From: Tridacna crocea
Lineage: Eukaryota > Mollusca > Bivalvia > Cardiida > Cardiidae
NCBI GenBank assembly: GCA_943736015.1
Contig: OX031072.1
Coordinates: 15,775,501 to 15,839,500, forward strand
Direction of reading: 5' to 3'
Length of the DNA: 64,000 bases
Notes under the pieces: model-generated
Database searches by the model: none
Told to the model about the DNA's origin: nothing
What the model saw: only the letters and a program-made list of their open reading frames with translations
Made by a program: the position numbers and the translations under genes
Shown here: in pieces, positions 46,536 through 59,989 of the stretch
How positions within the stretch are numbered: the stretch's first letter is position 1
How the letters are laid out: the number at the start of each line of letters is the position of its first letter

Positions 46536-46539
46536 AAAA

Positions 46540-47700
46540 AGAAGGTTAAGTCTATAATTTTGTAATGAGAAAAAGAGTTAATCCTTAGACATACCCTACC
46601 GAGTGAAATCTGTACCAGAAGAGGTAATTTTGATCTACTGAAATTTGCAGACGACAAATTTCGAGTGGCTAAAAAAGATGTATTTTTCTCTGTAAGAGAA
46701 AAAAACGTTGTGGAAAATGGAGAAAATGCTCGTAAACCTCAGAGTCGTAAAACCAGGACTCATCAGGGAATGGGTTAAAAACAAATCTAGGCAATACGGC
46801 CTTTGGAAACTTCACTGGAAAACATCTGGAAACTATTCTTTTTCGATGATTGATTTCGATGATACCCATTACACAGCGATAGGATTCATTCATTTTGCAC
46901 ATCTGAGAATTAATCAAGTATGGCTACGTCGAAAAGCAGCCAGCGGCTTTGAAGCTATATTGTACAAAGTACTGAAATAGGCAATCTACGGAAGAATAAT
47001 TGAATTAACTTCGAAACCTAGTCTTAAACACAATTTTACGGATAAACAACATGGACAAGCCTAAAATCTTTTACGAAGAAAAAGCTTAATCCGGGATTTA
47101 GTGACTCTGGAAAAAAAAAAACGTCTGAAAAAACATCTGAAAACCATGTGGAAAAAAGAGAAGACGAAATTTTCCAATCTTTGCACGATGTACATGTTCC
47201 CCTGAAAAACAAACCAATTAATTTTTGCCATCCTCGTATATTATGTTGTCTGCAAACGCATTCAATTTGCAGTATTCCAAACTTTTAGGGATTCGAACCA
47301 GCTTCCTCTTGGTGTCAAGTCTTGTACGTTACCGACAAGCTATTGCAGCCGGCAGAGCTTCAACATTTGTAAACAGATTCGCTCATGGGTTCAGAGACCA
47401 GTCAGAAGTTTCAATCGAGAATGTCAACACTGTTGAAATAATTTAGAATCTGTGTATGGTGGCTAAGCACACGTCGAATTCATGCATAAAAAAAGAGGTT
47501 TTTTTTCCGGATTGTAAACTTCTTACTTAAACACAAGTATTATGTACTGTATTGACAGAAGGATAAAATGCTGGTTACAATGATCAATTGTTGTTAAGTA
47601 TGTCATACTTTTACAATATCTTACTGGTGATCAAAATGCATGAGGGTTTACCAGTCGAAAAGTAACCTAAAGCGCTGTACGTAAGTCCAAGTGAAATAGT
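46540..47700. other. Junction region between duplicate copies
   Basis: Contains an eroded TTAA-family MITE (about 46560-46775; CGTTGTGGAAAATGGAGAAAA, CATCAGGGAATGGGTTAAA). A minus-strand tRNA-like B-box (GGTTCGAATCC complement at 47291) belongs to a SINE-like fragment (about 47285-47365). No gene supported. The frame at 46708-46980 starts in the MITE and the one at 47225-47446 covers the SINE-like fragment. Confidence 0.5.
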
Positions 47701-47724
47701 CCGTCGAAGTTAATTTAGTTTAAT

Positions 47725-48770
47725 CTGAATCCTGGGCTGCTAAAGCGCGACCAAGGACCTTTTGGAGCCAAACTGGATCACAATCACACTTCACAAAACC
47801 TGCAGTCTGATCTTAGATCTACACTGTCCGATAGGATATATTCCCCCAAAATAAACAATTTGAAGTAAACATTTGGGTTTATACTATAGCCTGGAAAATA
47901 CTCAGAGTTGTTTAGCAGTTTCAGGAGTAATTCTAGTTAAACCATTCAACTCGTAACCTTTAAAGCGCCTTTCAAGACAACAGTTTCATTTGCAGCTCTT
48001 GTAGTTCAAGACCTGACTGCATGAAACGTGCACAAAACCAACACCGAAACAACTGCCAGTTTTTGGATCTTATTTGTAGATTCAAATGTCTGCTGGCTTT
48101 ATTCGATGATCCAAGGGTTACGGATTTGTGCAAACAACCAATACACGGAGGTTTAAACGAGCAGCTTTGTCTGTATGAGGGTACACAAAGATGTAAGACA
48201 ACAATTAGATTGTTTAGAAAAGGGATAATCTATGCCGAAAAAGCACCCTATAAGTCTTAAACAATTTTACAAAATGCAAGGAGGAGGAAACTCATTCTAA
48301 ATAATGACTAGACCTTTCAAGCACTTGTTATATACATGTACATGTAGCTCTGCCACACGGGACCTACTTTTACGGTTTCATCCAAGAGACTTTTGTAACT
48401 TAAGTCCACTAGCCTTGGGAATCGAACCAACACCCGCACCGAGACTTGTTATTTACTAGTCCACGCTTAACTATTTTATATATTCCTCTATCAAATACTT
48501 CTGAAGTTATACGACACTAGAGAAGAAGGCTACGCTTTAAAACGGTACCATGTTCGTTACTTGTATTTTCTGCTGGTTTCTCATTATATTTTCTGACATT
48601 CAGAAAACAAATTTAGAGATGTCTAAATTGCAGTCATTCTGTTGGACATGCGTAAATTCTTTGTTTAAAAGTTAAGAAAACTACGTATGAATAAAGGGTA
48701 CAATATTGTCCTTGGTTCGAATCCCACCTGGAGGAACTTAGTTTGTGTCGAGAGTATGCATAGGTATATC
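47725..48770. repeat. Segmental duplication copy B, block 1 (partner 19080-21430)
   Basis: Collinear anchors as in copy A, including GGCTGCTAAAGCGCGACCAA, CAAACAACCAATACACGGAGG and CCTTGGTTCGAATCCCACC. The 79-codon frame at 48021-48260 is not preserved in copy A, which argues against a gene. tRNA-like remnants at 48405-48440 (minus) and 48710-48745 are shared with copy A. Confidence 0.7.
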
Positions 48771-49222
48771 CCCACAACCCCCGTCAAGGAATGGTTAAAC
48801 CCACTACACACGTGAGTATCTTAGCTGATATGTGAAGGAAATGAAATCAAGCTCGCAGGCCGGAAGGCAGACGGATAGGAAGACAGGCGGACGGAGGAAC
48901 GGAAGGACGGACAAACATAAACCAAAATAGCCTACATATACTTCCAAAATCTGGCTCTTGAATTTCATGTTATCATTTTGATAGGGGAGACAACACTGGC
49001 ACACCTTTGTAGGTACGAGTATAACATTGGTAACTTCGCTTGAGAAACACAAACGCATGCAAGAAAGACAAAAAGAAATATTCCTCTCCCCTCACTAAAA
49101 AATTAGTTGCACGATTTTGATTTGGAAAAGCCTCCACTGAGTATAGAAACATCATACACTAGTAAAGAAACTCCAAGAAAGACTTTGGAAAGAAATTAAA
49201 GCATAAACTCTGTTTCAATGCC

Positions 49223-49228
49223 TTTATT
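49223..49228 (-). terminator. Poly(A) signal AATAAA of peptide gene copy B
   Basis: AATAAA on the minus strand (GGCTAAATAAAGGCATTG), 55 bp after the stop codon, positioned as a 3' end signal for the transcript. The same site in copy A has changed to CATAAA. Confidence 0.5.
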
Positions 49229-49282
49229 TAGCCAAATCAGAAAGGTGCGTATCAAGAGACGATAAGGCGTGGATGGTCATCT

Positions 49283-49311
49283 TCAGCTATCTGTGTCCCG
49301 TGGACTCCAAT
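49283..49311 (-). CDS. Secreted short peptide gene, copy B, last coding exon
   Basis: Acceptor ..ATATACTTACAG, then 29 coding nt in the phase set by exon 1: GAT-W-S-P-R-D-T-D-S and TGA (49285-49283). With exon 1 (52180-52252) the pre-peptide is 33 residues. Compared with copy A the tail changes R to W and E to D and stops two residues earlier (TGG to TGA). The intron is 2.9 kb. A real gene is inferred from matched splice signals and phase in both copies. Middle exons could have been missed. Confidence 0.55.
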
Positions 49312-51677
49312 CTGTAAGTATATTCATAACAAAAATATAAATAAGGTTAACATTGTTTAGCTTTATGAATGATTCATATCGCTCTCAATAATATTTTAGA
49401 CTTTTCCCTTTATCACACGATTCCAAGTCTAACGACCCTTAGACAGAAAACTTTTGAAATCGTTGTGGCTAACGGTAAAAAGCCTGATAACTGTAGTTTA
49501 ACCTATCTTATCCCGTCATTGGGGCCACAGGTCTCAGAAACTCCAATGTTCTGTCAAGAACCATCGAAATTTTTATTGATTCATCAACAGACACCGTTAC
49601 TAAGAACTGCGCATTTGTGCAATCCCTGTATCGTATAAACATTATAGTTGTGACTTAATATAGGGTAGGCAATGAAATCATTTTAAAAAGGGGGATCCTG
49701 TGCATCTAGCAAATAAACAATCTTTGGTGTTCATGGATAGACCAGGGGAATTTCTCGGCCTTTGATATAGAAAATGTTTACTTTTCTTTCTGTAAAAATC
49801 GAAGTATATTTCATCGAGTGAGTATCACCGGTAATATTTTTGAGAGTGGCACTGCACATCGTTACAGTATTACCGATGATGTCAGCAAGATGAAATAAAT
49901 AGAGGAAATAGACACTTTTTACTGGTGAAAGATCGGCATTTTTTTCATCCAGTGGACATAATCGGTATTATTTATTACGGGTGGCGCAGCCATAAGAGAA
50001 ATATCAACGATAATAGTCACGAGATTAAAGAAAATATTCCACCAATTAAAAAACAAATATTCCATTTATCTAATGCCTCTAACCCACTCTTATGGGAACT
50101 TACACCAAAATAAAGTAGTTATTTGTTTTGGTGATTCCCCGTACCATACCCCTCTGCATAACAAAAAATTACAATATATACACAGAGCGCGAGAAAAGTA
50201 GTGTAACTTATGTCATATTTCCGCCTAGGTTACTAATTAGTGAGAACTACTTTTTCTGCCCTAAATTGCAGAGTGAGAAAATAAAATCGGTACTTTTCAA
50301 TGGTCGTAACCACGAATAGTCTAAACGCGTTCAATTGTTATTTCTCGAAAAAGTACCAGAAAGCATGATCTAAATTTCGGGCTTTCACATAAAAAGAAAA
50401 TCAATTATTCTACCTATTTCATACTTCCGAGTAAACTTTTTTTTTTTTGGGGGGGGGGGGGGGGGAAGGCGGGAGCTTACATCAAAATTCAGTGAGTTGT
50501 TTTAAAAAAACATAAACGCATTACAAAATTCCGTTAAATGCGAGAAATGTATGGTTAAATCCGTCATATTTCCATCTGTTTGAGAGACATGTGCATTTTA
50601 CCAAAGTAATTAGTACGTGGAAGCTACTTTTCCTGCCTTCAATTGAAGAGTTATTACATATAAATGTTATTTTTCACCCATGAGATATCGAAAAATAATC
50701 CATGTTATTCCTCAATAAATAAGAAAAATATTTATGAATGTAGCAGGAGGGGGCGTTTAAACAAACTCGACCTCAGAATTTCTCTGAGTTGACATCAGTG
50801 TTGTATGATAGACTCGCTCGAAAAAGTATAGTGTATACCTATCATTATAGTAACTTCTATATACCAAATATCAAATTAAATGTAATTATGTCTGCAAAAA
50901 TTTGGCAGCTTTCAAATCAATTTAAATCGAAATTGCTTGAAAATATTGACTCTAAGAGTAATGACAGAAATTATGAAACACACTGTATTTTCATCTTGCT
51001 GATTGGCATGCGCTCTCTATACTAAGTTAATCAGTGCGCGAGAACTACTGTTTCTGCCTTTAATTGTTAGAAAATAAAATCGATACTTTTCATTTGCCGT
51101 AACCATGAAATACCGAACGATATTCCGATAAACGCTTGAAAAGTATGAAATAAATCATCAACTTCGCTAGACAAAAGTTTGTTTCAGACATTGTCTATAG
51201 TGTACTTGGAACCTAAGTTCTTTACCAAACAATCCTGTGTATTGAATATGTATCGCTTAAATTGTAAACATTTTGGTAAAATGAAAAAAAAAAATGTAGT
51301 GGAAGCATATGGGAGTAACCCTGTCTAGTCTAAGTTTGCTCTTGTACTGTCATGCTACGGAGATAGCCATTGTGATGACGTAATAGGATGTTTGTTAATA
51401 GACCAGGATGTCGTGGGTTCGATCCCAGCCCTATGCAGGCTATTTTTCTAGTTCGTCAAACTTGTTTATCTGATTGGAGAATCGTCTCTATTTTTACCAA
51501 GATCAATACCTTTACAGCTTTCCACGCAATACTGAAAATAATAAGTGAAAAATACATTTTTGAAAATGGGGAAATGCTGGTTTTAATATTTTCTCCGTTT
51601 TCCACAATTGTTTAAAATGCTTTATCCCTGATGGCTTGTCCAAATACAGGATTGTTTGGTAAAGTGTTCGTGAGTTT

Positions 51678-51815
51678 TTGCTATTTTCAAAAAATTTAAA
51701 AATATTTAAAAGTTCTGTTAGGGAGGTGAATGGCCAGGAGAGGGTTGTGCGTCGTACCACCAAACCCAGTACCACAAAGAAGGAAAAACTGCTTCTGTCA
51801 CCGGGTTCAGTAAGT
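51678..51815 (+). other. Exon-like open block on the plus strand (unproven)
   Basis: An open frame reads SSVREVNGQERVVRRTTKP then STTKKEKLLLSPGS and ends at a consensus donor (CA/GTAAGTC at about 51811). The copy A counterpart (34380-34490) keeps NDQEKVARRTTKENP but then stops. It lies in the peptide gene's intron on the opposite strand. It may be a captured exon fragment carried in a repeat rather than a gene. Confidence 0.3.
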
Positions 51816-52179
51816 CAAAGACCTAAAGAAAATATTGAGATTTTATCTAAGTTTTTGCGCTTTGCATTCTTCAGTAAAGATGCGAATCTTAATTCACATT
51901 TCACTCTTTGAGGAGATTCATTTCATTGCGGATTTTCAGTTTAGATTTAACATTTTCTAGAGTAAATTGATGAATAAACTCTTCTCTGGAAAAACATATT
52001 ACCTATGTTATTTATTTGCATTTAATTGGCTCGAAATACGCATGTATTTCATGCGAAACAAACTGTATGTTATGTTATGTTATTCAGTTTAAGTACCGTT
52101 ACATACTATGTTCAGCATTAGTCAATACACAAACCAAAAACCGAACGAAAAACACAGAAAATAAATATGCATAATTTAC

Positions 52180-52252
52180 CTTCAGACTCGTCGATGAGCG
52201 TAGCACCAATCAGGCACACAAGCAGCAGAACGACAATGGTCTTGTTGTTCAT
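52180..52252 (-). CDS. Secreted short peptide gene, copy B, exon 1 (signal peptide)
   Basis: ATG at 52252; encodes the same 23 N-terminal residues as copy A (MNNKTIVVLLLVCLIGATLI, then DES), with E instead of Q at 24. It ends at donor GAAG/GTAAAT with the same phase. Synonymous changes (GCT for GCG, ATC for ATT) with an unchanged signal peptide suggest purifying selection. Both copies have intact start, donor, acceptor and stop. Confidence 0.7.
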
Positions 52253-52290
52253 GGTGCAAGTCAGGTACACGGCAATCATGAAATCGAGCC

Positions 52291-52299
52291 CTTTTATAG
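52291..52299 (-). promoter_or_regulatory. TATA box of peptide gene copy B
   Basis: CTATAAAAG on the minus strand, at the same distance from the ATG as in copy A. The flanking GCCCTTTTATAGGCCTGGTG context is identical in both. Confidence 0.7.
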
Positions 52300-53539
52300 G
52301 CCTGGTGCTTCGATGTAATTACCGTATTCAAAAATAAATCATTGATTTTTCCGTTTATATCTCCAGCAAAAAAGAGGTAAATGACGATCATTTGAGTCGA
52401 AGGTATTTTTTATGCCCTTGATCGATGGTGTCTGCTGCAAAACATGCTTTGTGGTTTATTTCTTAATATGGAATTAGGTGGAAGTGTTACTTGGCAGGTT
52501 CTTCAATTTTCGCTTAACTGATTTGTCGTTTCCGAAAATGCCACTGGCTGCTTTCCCACATTTTCATTCAGCAGTGAGAGAGAAATTAACCCTTATCGTA
52601 CTTTTAACTTTCAAGTTGATGGTAAAAACCAAAATGTTGCTATTTCAAAGTTACTACATAGAAAAGAATATTATTCTTATCGCACGTTCTGTGCGGTCTG
52701 ATCTTCATCTACACTGTTCGCAAGAGGTCAGTGAGTCGCGCTTGGAAGCCTAAGGGTTAATCCTTTGGCATGATTATCATCAATGCTCAGAATGAAAGTG
52801 GCCTACATTGGAGTGGATCCAACGACCGTTTGGTTTCAAGATACGGAGCTACCGGCTACGAGTATACCTGATATTTATCATAAAAGATATATAGGATCTG
52901 ATATGAGTTAACGCTGAGATAAGATTTTATCAAACGAGTCAAGGGAAAATGGTATTATTTAGCGAGCCTTTGGCAAGCTTAATAATATTTTTCAGGACGA
53001 GTTTAACAAAATTCTTATCTCATCCGCAAACGAATGTCATTTTTTTTAAAATTACATAACGATAATTTACAAATCCTAGATAAGAAGATGCAGAACAGTC
53101 GATAGATGCATTCGCCAAAATATCCATCAACGCATCCACCTGTAGGAAATAATTTGAAAAATGACGTCACACAACAGTGATATCAAACGTGTATGAGATA
53201 AGAAAATAACAAAATACATATCGGATATCAAAATAAAATAGTTCATGTATTTTCATGCCAAATAAAGTCCCTGACGGTTGCAATGTTGCAAAGATAAAGT
53301 CTGTTAGAAAATGCATATTATTTTCTCGGGACCATCAATGAAATATCTATTCTGACTTTTCCAGTTTAGAATGGAAGATTTTCGATATATGTAATTGTCT
53401 CATATACCGTATTTTTTCGGCAATTTATCTATGATAACACACTGACAAAATTTTGAAACATTTTACGGTCTGTATTTTAACAGCGTTTCTCCCTCTTCCT
53501 CATTCAAACTGAAAACATTTGCAAAAATGAATGAATGAA

Positions 53540-56500
53540 TAAATATACTGAAGGTGACTTTTATGGGACATAAAAAAACACTTGTAAGAAAAGGAGAAAG
53601 TCCTGGTTATTGATGTTGTCTTCCTTTCTAGCTTAAATAAAAGCCAATGCAGAGGCATAAACGATAGATTCATGTTTGTTTGGTTTGTTTTTGGAAAACA
53701 CTTGTAATAATTGATCATCGTTTGGTCTAATTTATCTTTTCTTTAAACTGTAATTATTCTAAAAATTCAACGGAAAAGTCGAAAACAGAAGGTTTTGTGG
53801 ACAGTATACCAACACAGACTGCAAAGAACGTGCAGTGTGGTCTTTTTTTTTTCTGTACCGTCCCTTTGTTGTCTCAAGCTTATAAGTTAAAAAATAATTC
53901 CAAGTTTCAGCGGATTTGTGTTTTTGGGTCCCGAAAGAAGTCTAGTCAGTATATCTTGCGCTGAAAGAGCTAAAGCGAATTTTATACATTTCTAAATCAT
54001 TTTTACTTTCAAAATATATGCCAGCAATGCATCCATAGCATTGTCATTTCTGTTACTATTTCTTCTAACAGTACCACTAGCACTCAGTCACACTCCTCCT
54101 CTTATCTTTCTTGTCACAATGTTAACCTACTCTCTGTCTCTCTGTTCTCCTAATCCTACATGGTGCCCGCCTTTCCTTTTTCTCCGATTTTCTCCTCGTT
54201 TATCCTGAACACCCTCATTTAGAAGCAAATCACTGCCGGTAGGCTGAATTTTTTTTCCATGTATCTTTTTGTTTCTATGGTTTGATAATTTGGTAATCTC
54301 TCTGTCTCTCTCTCTCTCTCTCATAATAATTATTCTATTTCTCTTCATGTTTTTTGTCCTGCTGGCTCGAAGCCAGCAGAGCTTATGTCATGGCGTGGTT
54401 TCCGTCGTCCGTCCGTCCATACGTACGTGTCTGTCTGCCCACCCGTTAGTCATTTTCTTGTTTAAGCGATAAAACCTGCATTTGTGGTCAGATTTCCTTG
54501 ATCAGGGATAAAAATCCGACAAACAGTATGGGAAAAGTAGCCATTTCAAGCTGAAAATTTTCATTTCTTATTTACGTGATTAAGTCTGCATTTGTAATCG
54601 GATTTTCATGAACTTGCAGTTTGTTTCATGATCAATAGCTTCAACCTTATCACTTTTGAAAAACAGTATGGGAAAAGTAGCCATTTCAAACTGACAATTT
54701 TGATTTCTTGTTTACGGGATGATGTCAGCATTTCTTGTTTTAATCTTTGTATTTTTTCCTTATTGCATCATGAAATCATGTGTGCTAGTATAAAAGCAAA
54801 TTACAGCCAGTATAGCAATTTCAGGTCCTTCAGGGCCTCTATTTTTTTTTTAGTTCCAATCTTTTCATAAGAAACGACAGTCACCTTTTTAAACAGTTCG
54901 TTAAAATATACATACAACTGTGTCGTTATTCATTGAGTAACTTGTATATTTTGTTAACGCAGTGCACTTCATTATCCTTGAAATCGCTTGTTACTGAAAT
55001 CAAATTCAACGGACAGCTAATTTCGGACGTTTCAAGGCAAAAAAAAAAAACCAGTAAGAAGTGAGGCTGAGAGATTGTGATTAATAATCAATTATAGATC
55101 TACATGAAAAGGGCAAGATTCACTGTAAAATCAATAAAAAAATTATTATTAATTTTTCTTTTCGAAAAACAACAAAGGTTGATCGATCGACTTTATTCAA
55201 GGCCGTTGAACGAATTATGTAGAGCACAATGTTTGCAAACTCGTATCCTGCTTGACGTCTAGCTCTATTCATTGCTCAGACAAAATACTAGCCATGTGAA
55301 AATTAGAAATAATCGAACTATGTCATGTGAGATGAGGGCTGAGGGTTTAATCACATTTTGGGACTGGAAGTGTTTGGGATTGTGTGTGACTTAAGATTCA
55401 GTTTGGCATTTGGGTGAAATAACTGTATTCACACGGTTAAGTCAGGCTGGTACATCTTTATTTATTCTGATTATTAATGTAAAGTATTTATATCCACAAT
55501 ATTTGTTTGTTTCGTAAAGACCGTTATCAGGAACACCTATGTGCGCTGTGAATCGCCATTGGTGCAATGGGAATGTCTTGATCAACTGACAGTGCTCAGC
55601 CTATGCATGATTTGTTCAATTGCCAATGTATTTATATAAGCAGTGCTAAAGACCTGTTTTCTCAACAAGCGGCTGTGTAGTCGCCGGACATGACACAAGA
55701 TACTGTACAAATTTCTTTTCTCACCTTGCAATTTCAAACGAAGAGATAGGAAGGTTATAGCAGACTTTGTTGACATGTTTTCACAAAAATATGAATAATG
55801 AAATCGTTCATAAGTTTTCTGTACAGAAAATGTTTTTTAAGACTGATTGATCAAATAAAAGCAGCATTGTTTAAGGGCAAAATCATCAATGCTCTTGGCA
55901 CGATCGACCTATCAAAGAATCCCTATTGCCCTAAGGAAGGTTCACAGCATACATACGTGTTCCTGATATGGACTTTACACAACAAACAATAACCGGAATG
56001 ACTATCGAAATAAATGACAAAAAAAAGCCAGCTTCACTTACCATGTTAACACAATTTTTAACACACAAGTGACCTATCGTCAATGTGCATAATCTTAAGT
56101 ATTATTCAAGGCATTGCTTGGGTGCTATCGACTTTAATGCATCTTCAAAATTTACCAATCCTTGTCAGCACTGCGTAGTCCGGATATGGTGATTTTATTT
56201 TCCATTCCAACACATGAATTAAGGATTCTATTACAAAATTGATTTATGCGTTAATTATAATCAAACACTTGCTTAGTAAAGTGCACTTTGCTAGAGAGCC
56301 GCTCATTTTCTCCCTTCCATTGATAAACGTTGCGTCAGTTTAGGCTGAACTCTTTACCCGAAAAGAGCATGTTTTATTTCTTCAAAATTTACGATTTTAA
56401 CGCAATATCATGGACCTAGACCACAGTCTTCTTATGTTCACCATTATGCACATGTTTCTTTTATATATTTCTTGCCATAGTCTTTCGGGATCGTTTGACA

Positions 56501-56545
56501 GTGAGATCAAATATTCTTATCTTAAGAAGGTCACAGACACAGAAG
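53540..56545. repeat. Segmental duplication copy B, block 4 (partner 36508-39546)
   Basis: Collinear with copy A with small indels. Includes the F-family element 54358-54842 and a (CT)n tract at 54297-54322. No conserved coding frame. Confidence 0.9.
54358..54842 (-). mobile_element. F-family tandem-core element (copy B)
   Basis: Orthologous to 37289-37792: tail CTGGCTCGAAGCCAGCAGAG, CGTCGTCCGTCCGTCC, core units AAACAGTATGGGAAAAGTAG, head complement TTTCAGGTCCTTCAGGGCC. Copy A has additional poly-T. Confidence 0.8.
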
Positions 56546-56549
56546 AAAA

Positions 56550-57800
56550 GTAGGTAATTTGTAAATGATTAGGATTCCAATTCACGCCAGAATATACATT
56601 ATTTTATATGAAGGAAATAACTCTTAAAACCGATAACTCTTAAACTTGCACTGTATGGTTTGAAAATGCCCAATTTTATATTTTTGCCTTTTTCTATTTT
56701 TTTACAAGGAATGAAAAAGTACTATTTCTCTTCAAAATCAGAAAAAAAATCTACTTCCTTTTATTTTCTATTGAAGAAAAATGATTAGGGAATGAGTCTT
56801 TGTTAAAAAGTTGAATTGTTCTTAATTGCTACTGTGACCTGTGTTGTACTTTAAATCTTTTGATCAATCGTAATTTTTACTATTGGCAAAGATCACATTT
56901 AAAAGAATGATCGTTTGTTTAGGTAGTGTTAGTTACTATTAAATCTTTTTTAAAGCCTCGTTTCTTCTAATTTTGACAAAAGTTTAACTCCTAAGGAGTT
57001 TGCTCCCCAAAAATACCACTTTCCCCCACCCCCCCCCCTTTTTTTTTTTTTTTTTTCGTTTTCCGTACATATATTGTCATTTCAGCGAAAATGAAACTAA
57101 TTATATCCAATGAAAAAGAAAAGCTGGCATATGTCCTTAAATATGTCTCAAATCATACGGTTTGCTTAAAATAGGGTAGATCTAAAATCATTATGGTAAA
57201 CAGGTAACTGTTAGTAACAAGCATTTACTCCTTTCCAAAAAAATGTTATCAGAAGCCGTATTGGTCAAAGTAATATAATTCTTGGTGTTACTAGTAAAAG
57301 TAGATGCACATTCGGCCGAGTCTGCGATGCACTTTGAGGCGGAAACATTTTCCAGCGATCGGTTCAAGCAGTTAATGCAATCACCAATTTTCGAAAAAAA
57401 AGTTATACTCGGTCAATCTGTTACTTAATAAGAGAGTCATCTGTCTAAATGAGACACCCAAGCATTCCAAACTCAATTGCTTTGTATCAAATGTATTATC
57501 TTGTATATTGTCTAGCTTAATTTTAGCCGATTATTTCTTTTGGAACTGTCCCGAAATTTCGTCAATAACGACAAAAAATAGTCTACAGCAAATTTGTGTC
57601 ATTTTGGTAATAAACTGGGTAAGTATTCACCAATCACTGCAAATTATGTTCTTAGTCTATAGGAAGAATTTTCTAAATCCTAAAGAAGAATTTCTGATTG
57701 ACTTAACTGTACGGACTGACCGACAGACCGGGCCATTATTCATCAATCCACCTAGTCACACCAACCAAACGTTTTATCCATTCACCTATCCGGCCACCCA
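56550..57800. repeat. Segmental duplication copy B, block 5 (partner 40479-41910)
   Basis: Carries the empty sites for the copy A insertions at 39547 and 40545. C-run and T-run at 57030-57056. Confidence 0.88.
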
Positions 57801-57829
57801 CGAATAAATATTAAATAATTAAAAATCAT

Positions 57830-58260
57830 AAAATTACAAAAAAAAAGATGGTATTCCCTTTAAAGGTTGCGTAGCCTCTTAAGGTATTTGTGGATTTCGC
57901 GCCAAAAATAAATAGAAAAAAAAAAACATTGTGGGAATGTCAAGTGACTGGCACCTGACAAATGACGCTTAAATTCCATGTCATAGCAAATATGTATTTA
58001 TTTTCCATAATGTCTTCTTCGGACACTGTGTTTGAAGCTTCGTCGTATGGAAATAAACAAGTTACTCATCTAGAAATAGATCGTGTTTCCCGTCGGTGTC
58101 GACCTGGGCCGTAGTAAACCTCATTTTTCTTTTGTTGTCGGATGGTTTTCGACTACTGGGGTTTTATAGATGAAAGTTAAAAGGCTTTAGGAGTATAAGA
58201 TGATTTTTTTTTGTATGTTTGTAAAATTTTCGTCCTAAAATCTGAAAGGCCACCTTTGAA
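57830..58260. repeat. Dispersed repeat, partner 21495-22056
   Basis: Same anchors as listed for 21495-22056; ends GAAAGGCCACCTTTGAAG directly next to the LINE fragment. Its left end lacks the TTTAAAGGTGG terminus seen at 21503. Confidence 0.6.
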
Positions 58261-59670
58261 GATGAAAGTGATTTTAACATTAGAGCAGAATTACAACAAG
58301 AGGGGTTTAAGATTGATGATAAATGCAGAACTGATTAGAGAGGCGGGGATGTTTCTCTATTATTTCGAGATTATTTGAATGTAACTAGAGTTCCTGTATA
58401 ACCCTTCAAGTTCTTTGAATGTGTAGAATGAATTATTAGATGTGAACAATTTTCAACCAGTCTTTTTGGAATAAATAAGCCTCCATACTCTGAAAGACAC
58501 TTGATAACACACAGCTTTTTCTAAGTGAATTCTCTGAATATTTCGAAAGAATAGTTCTCAAACCTGAACCTATCATAGTGACGGGAGATTTCAGCTTTCG
58601 TATCATATTAATAGTGATAATGACTACTACTCGAATAATTTTATAGAATGCTTAGAATCGTTCGGAATGGGCCTACCCACATGAATGGTCATATACTGGA
58701 CTTGATTTTAAATAGAGAAAGTGATTCTCTCATTGTAAATAAGCCCAATACAGATAACTTTATATCAGACCATTATTTTACAACTGTTACTCTAGAAAAA
58801 ACCTCTCCTCCATTAAAAGGGCAAAAGGTATAAATCTGTATGCAGTGATAATGTAGCCAGAGACTTTCTTTTATGGAATATTCTTCTATCTGAATCAGAC
58901 AATATAGACTCTCTCGATGAAAACTTTCAAAATACTACTAAAAAGTTATGGAAGATTATGCTCCTTTGAAGGAGAAATAAACTGTCTGCAGACCAAAGGT
59001 TCCATGGTATTCTTCATATATTAAAAGCTTGATACGGTAAAGGAGAAGCATAGAATGTGTTTACAAAAATATAAATGTGAATTATCCACTTTTATCTTTA
59101 AAAAAGATTAAGAAGTAAATGAGAATTGTCAACAGAACCAAAAATAACTACTGTCAATACAAAAGTGATGTAATATAAAAGCCTTAAACGGAGTAGTGTC
59201 ATATCTCCTTGGGCGTACCCAAGAACATCATCTACTAAATAACAATAATGGCAATGAACTGGCAATTTTTTTTTTCACTTTTTCTCTAACAAAATACCTA
59301 AACTGAGGAAGGATCTAGATAACTATCATCCAAACCAGATCCCTATTGCCTATTCAGTTTGTGAATCATCGTGAACACCGTTTGATCGATTCAAACCAGT
59401 TAACCAGATGAATGTAATTAAACTTATTCAAAGTTCAAGGTCTACAACTTGTTATTTAGATGGGATTCCTCTACCTTACTGAAAAATCAAATCCAATTAT
59501 TTTTGCTGATCATCATGGATACAATCAATCAATTATCATTATATTTATAACATTTATAAACCAGCTTCAAATTTGCCATTCCTTTCAAAAGTCTTAGAAA
59601 AAGCAGCCTTGAATCAATTTTCAGATCATGTGGGGAAAAACAGTTTTTTACCACTGTATTTTACCAGTGT
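58260..59670 (+). pseudogene. Decayed CR1/L2-like LINE, copy B
   Basis: Counterpart of 43216-44760. Endonuclease C-terminal motifs are GDFSF, NGHILDLILNRESDSLIVNKP and SDHYFTTVTLEK. RT start motifs are LPYSV.ES-like, LPFLSKVLEKAALNQ and FLPVY/FLPLY. Interrupted by the insertion at 59671; sequence homologous to copy A resumes at about 61243 (ATCAAAGTGCATACAGAACT). Confidence 0.85.
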
Positions 59671-59989
59671 TTTTAGCCTACTCGTTTGTTTATCAATATA
59701 TCGGTTTTAATACTGATCCAGTCCTTCGCTTGTTTATTTCTTCGATCATCTGTATGTTTTACAACTTGTTTATTCCTTTCGATCATCTGTATGTTTAACA
59801 GTTATTTACCCATTTATTTTATTTACTTCGGGTAAGTTGTTCCTAATCAAATCGTACTTAGCTTGTGCAGTTACATCTAGTTAATTGTACATCAATTTAA
59901 TTCACTATGTTACGGGAGACCACTCTTTCCTGCATGGCATACTCCCGATTTAAATACAGTACCTGGCTACTGCGTCAGGGAGATATCTC

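Larger units (their letters stand above)
49195..51670. repeat. Segmental duplication copy B, block 2 (partner 27860-30945)
   Basis: Collinear with copy A, including the last exon and intron of the peptide gene, the poly-G tract (50449-50465) and the SINE remnant (51300-51435). Lacks the copy A MITE at 29636. Confidence 0.85.
51680..53290. repeat. Segmental duplication copy B, block 3 (partner 34355-36480)
   Basis: Close match to copy A; carries exon 1 and promoter of peptide gene B and a single copy of the 475-bp unit. Confidence 0.9.

Noticed and set aside
48021..48260. 79-codon frame with reasonable composition
   Set aside because: The paralogous stretch in copy A (19320-19510) has stops and frameshifts in the equivalent frame, so no coding conservation.
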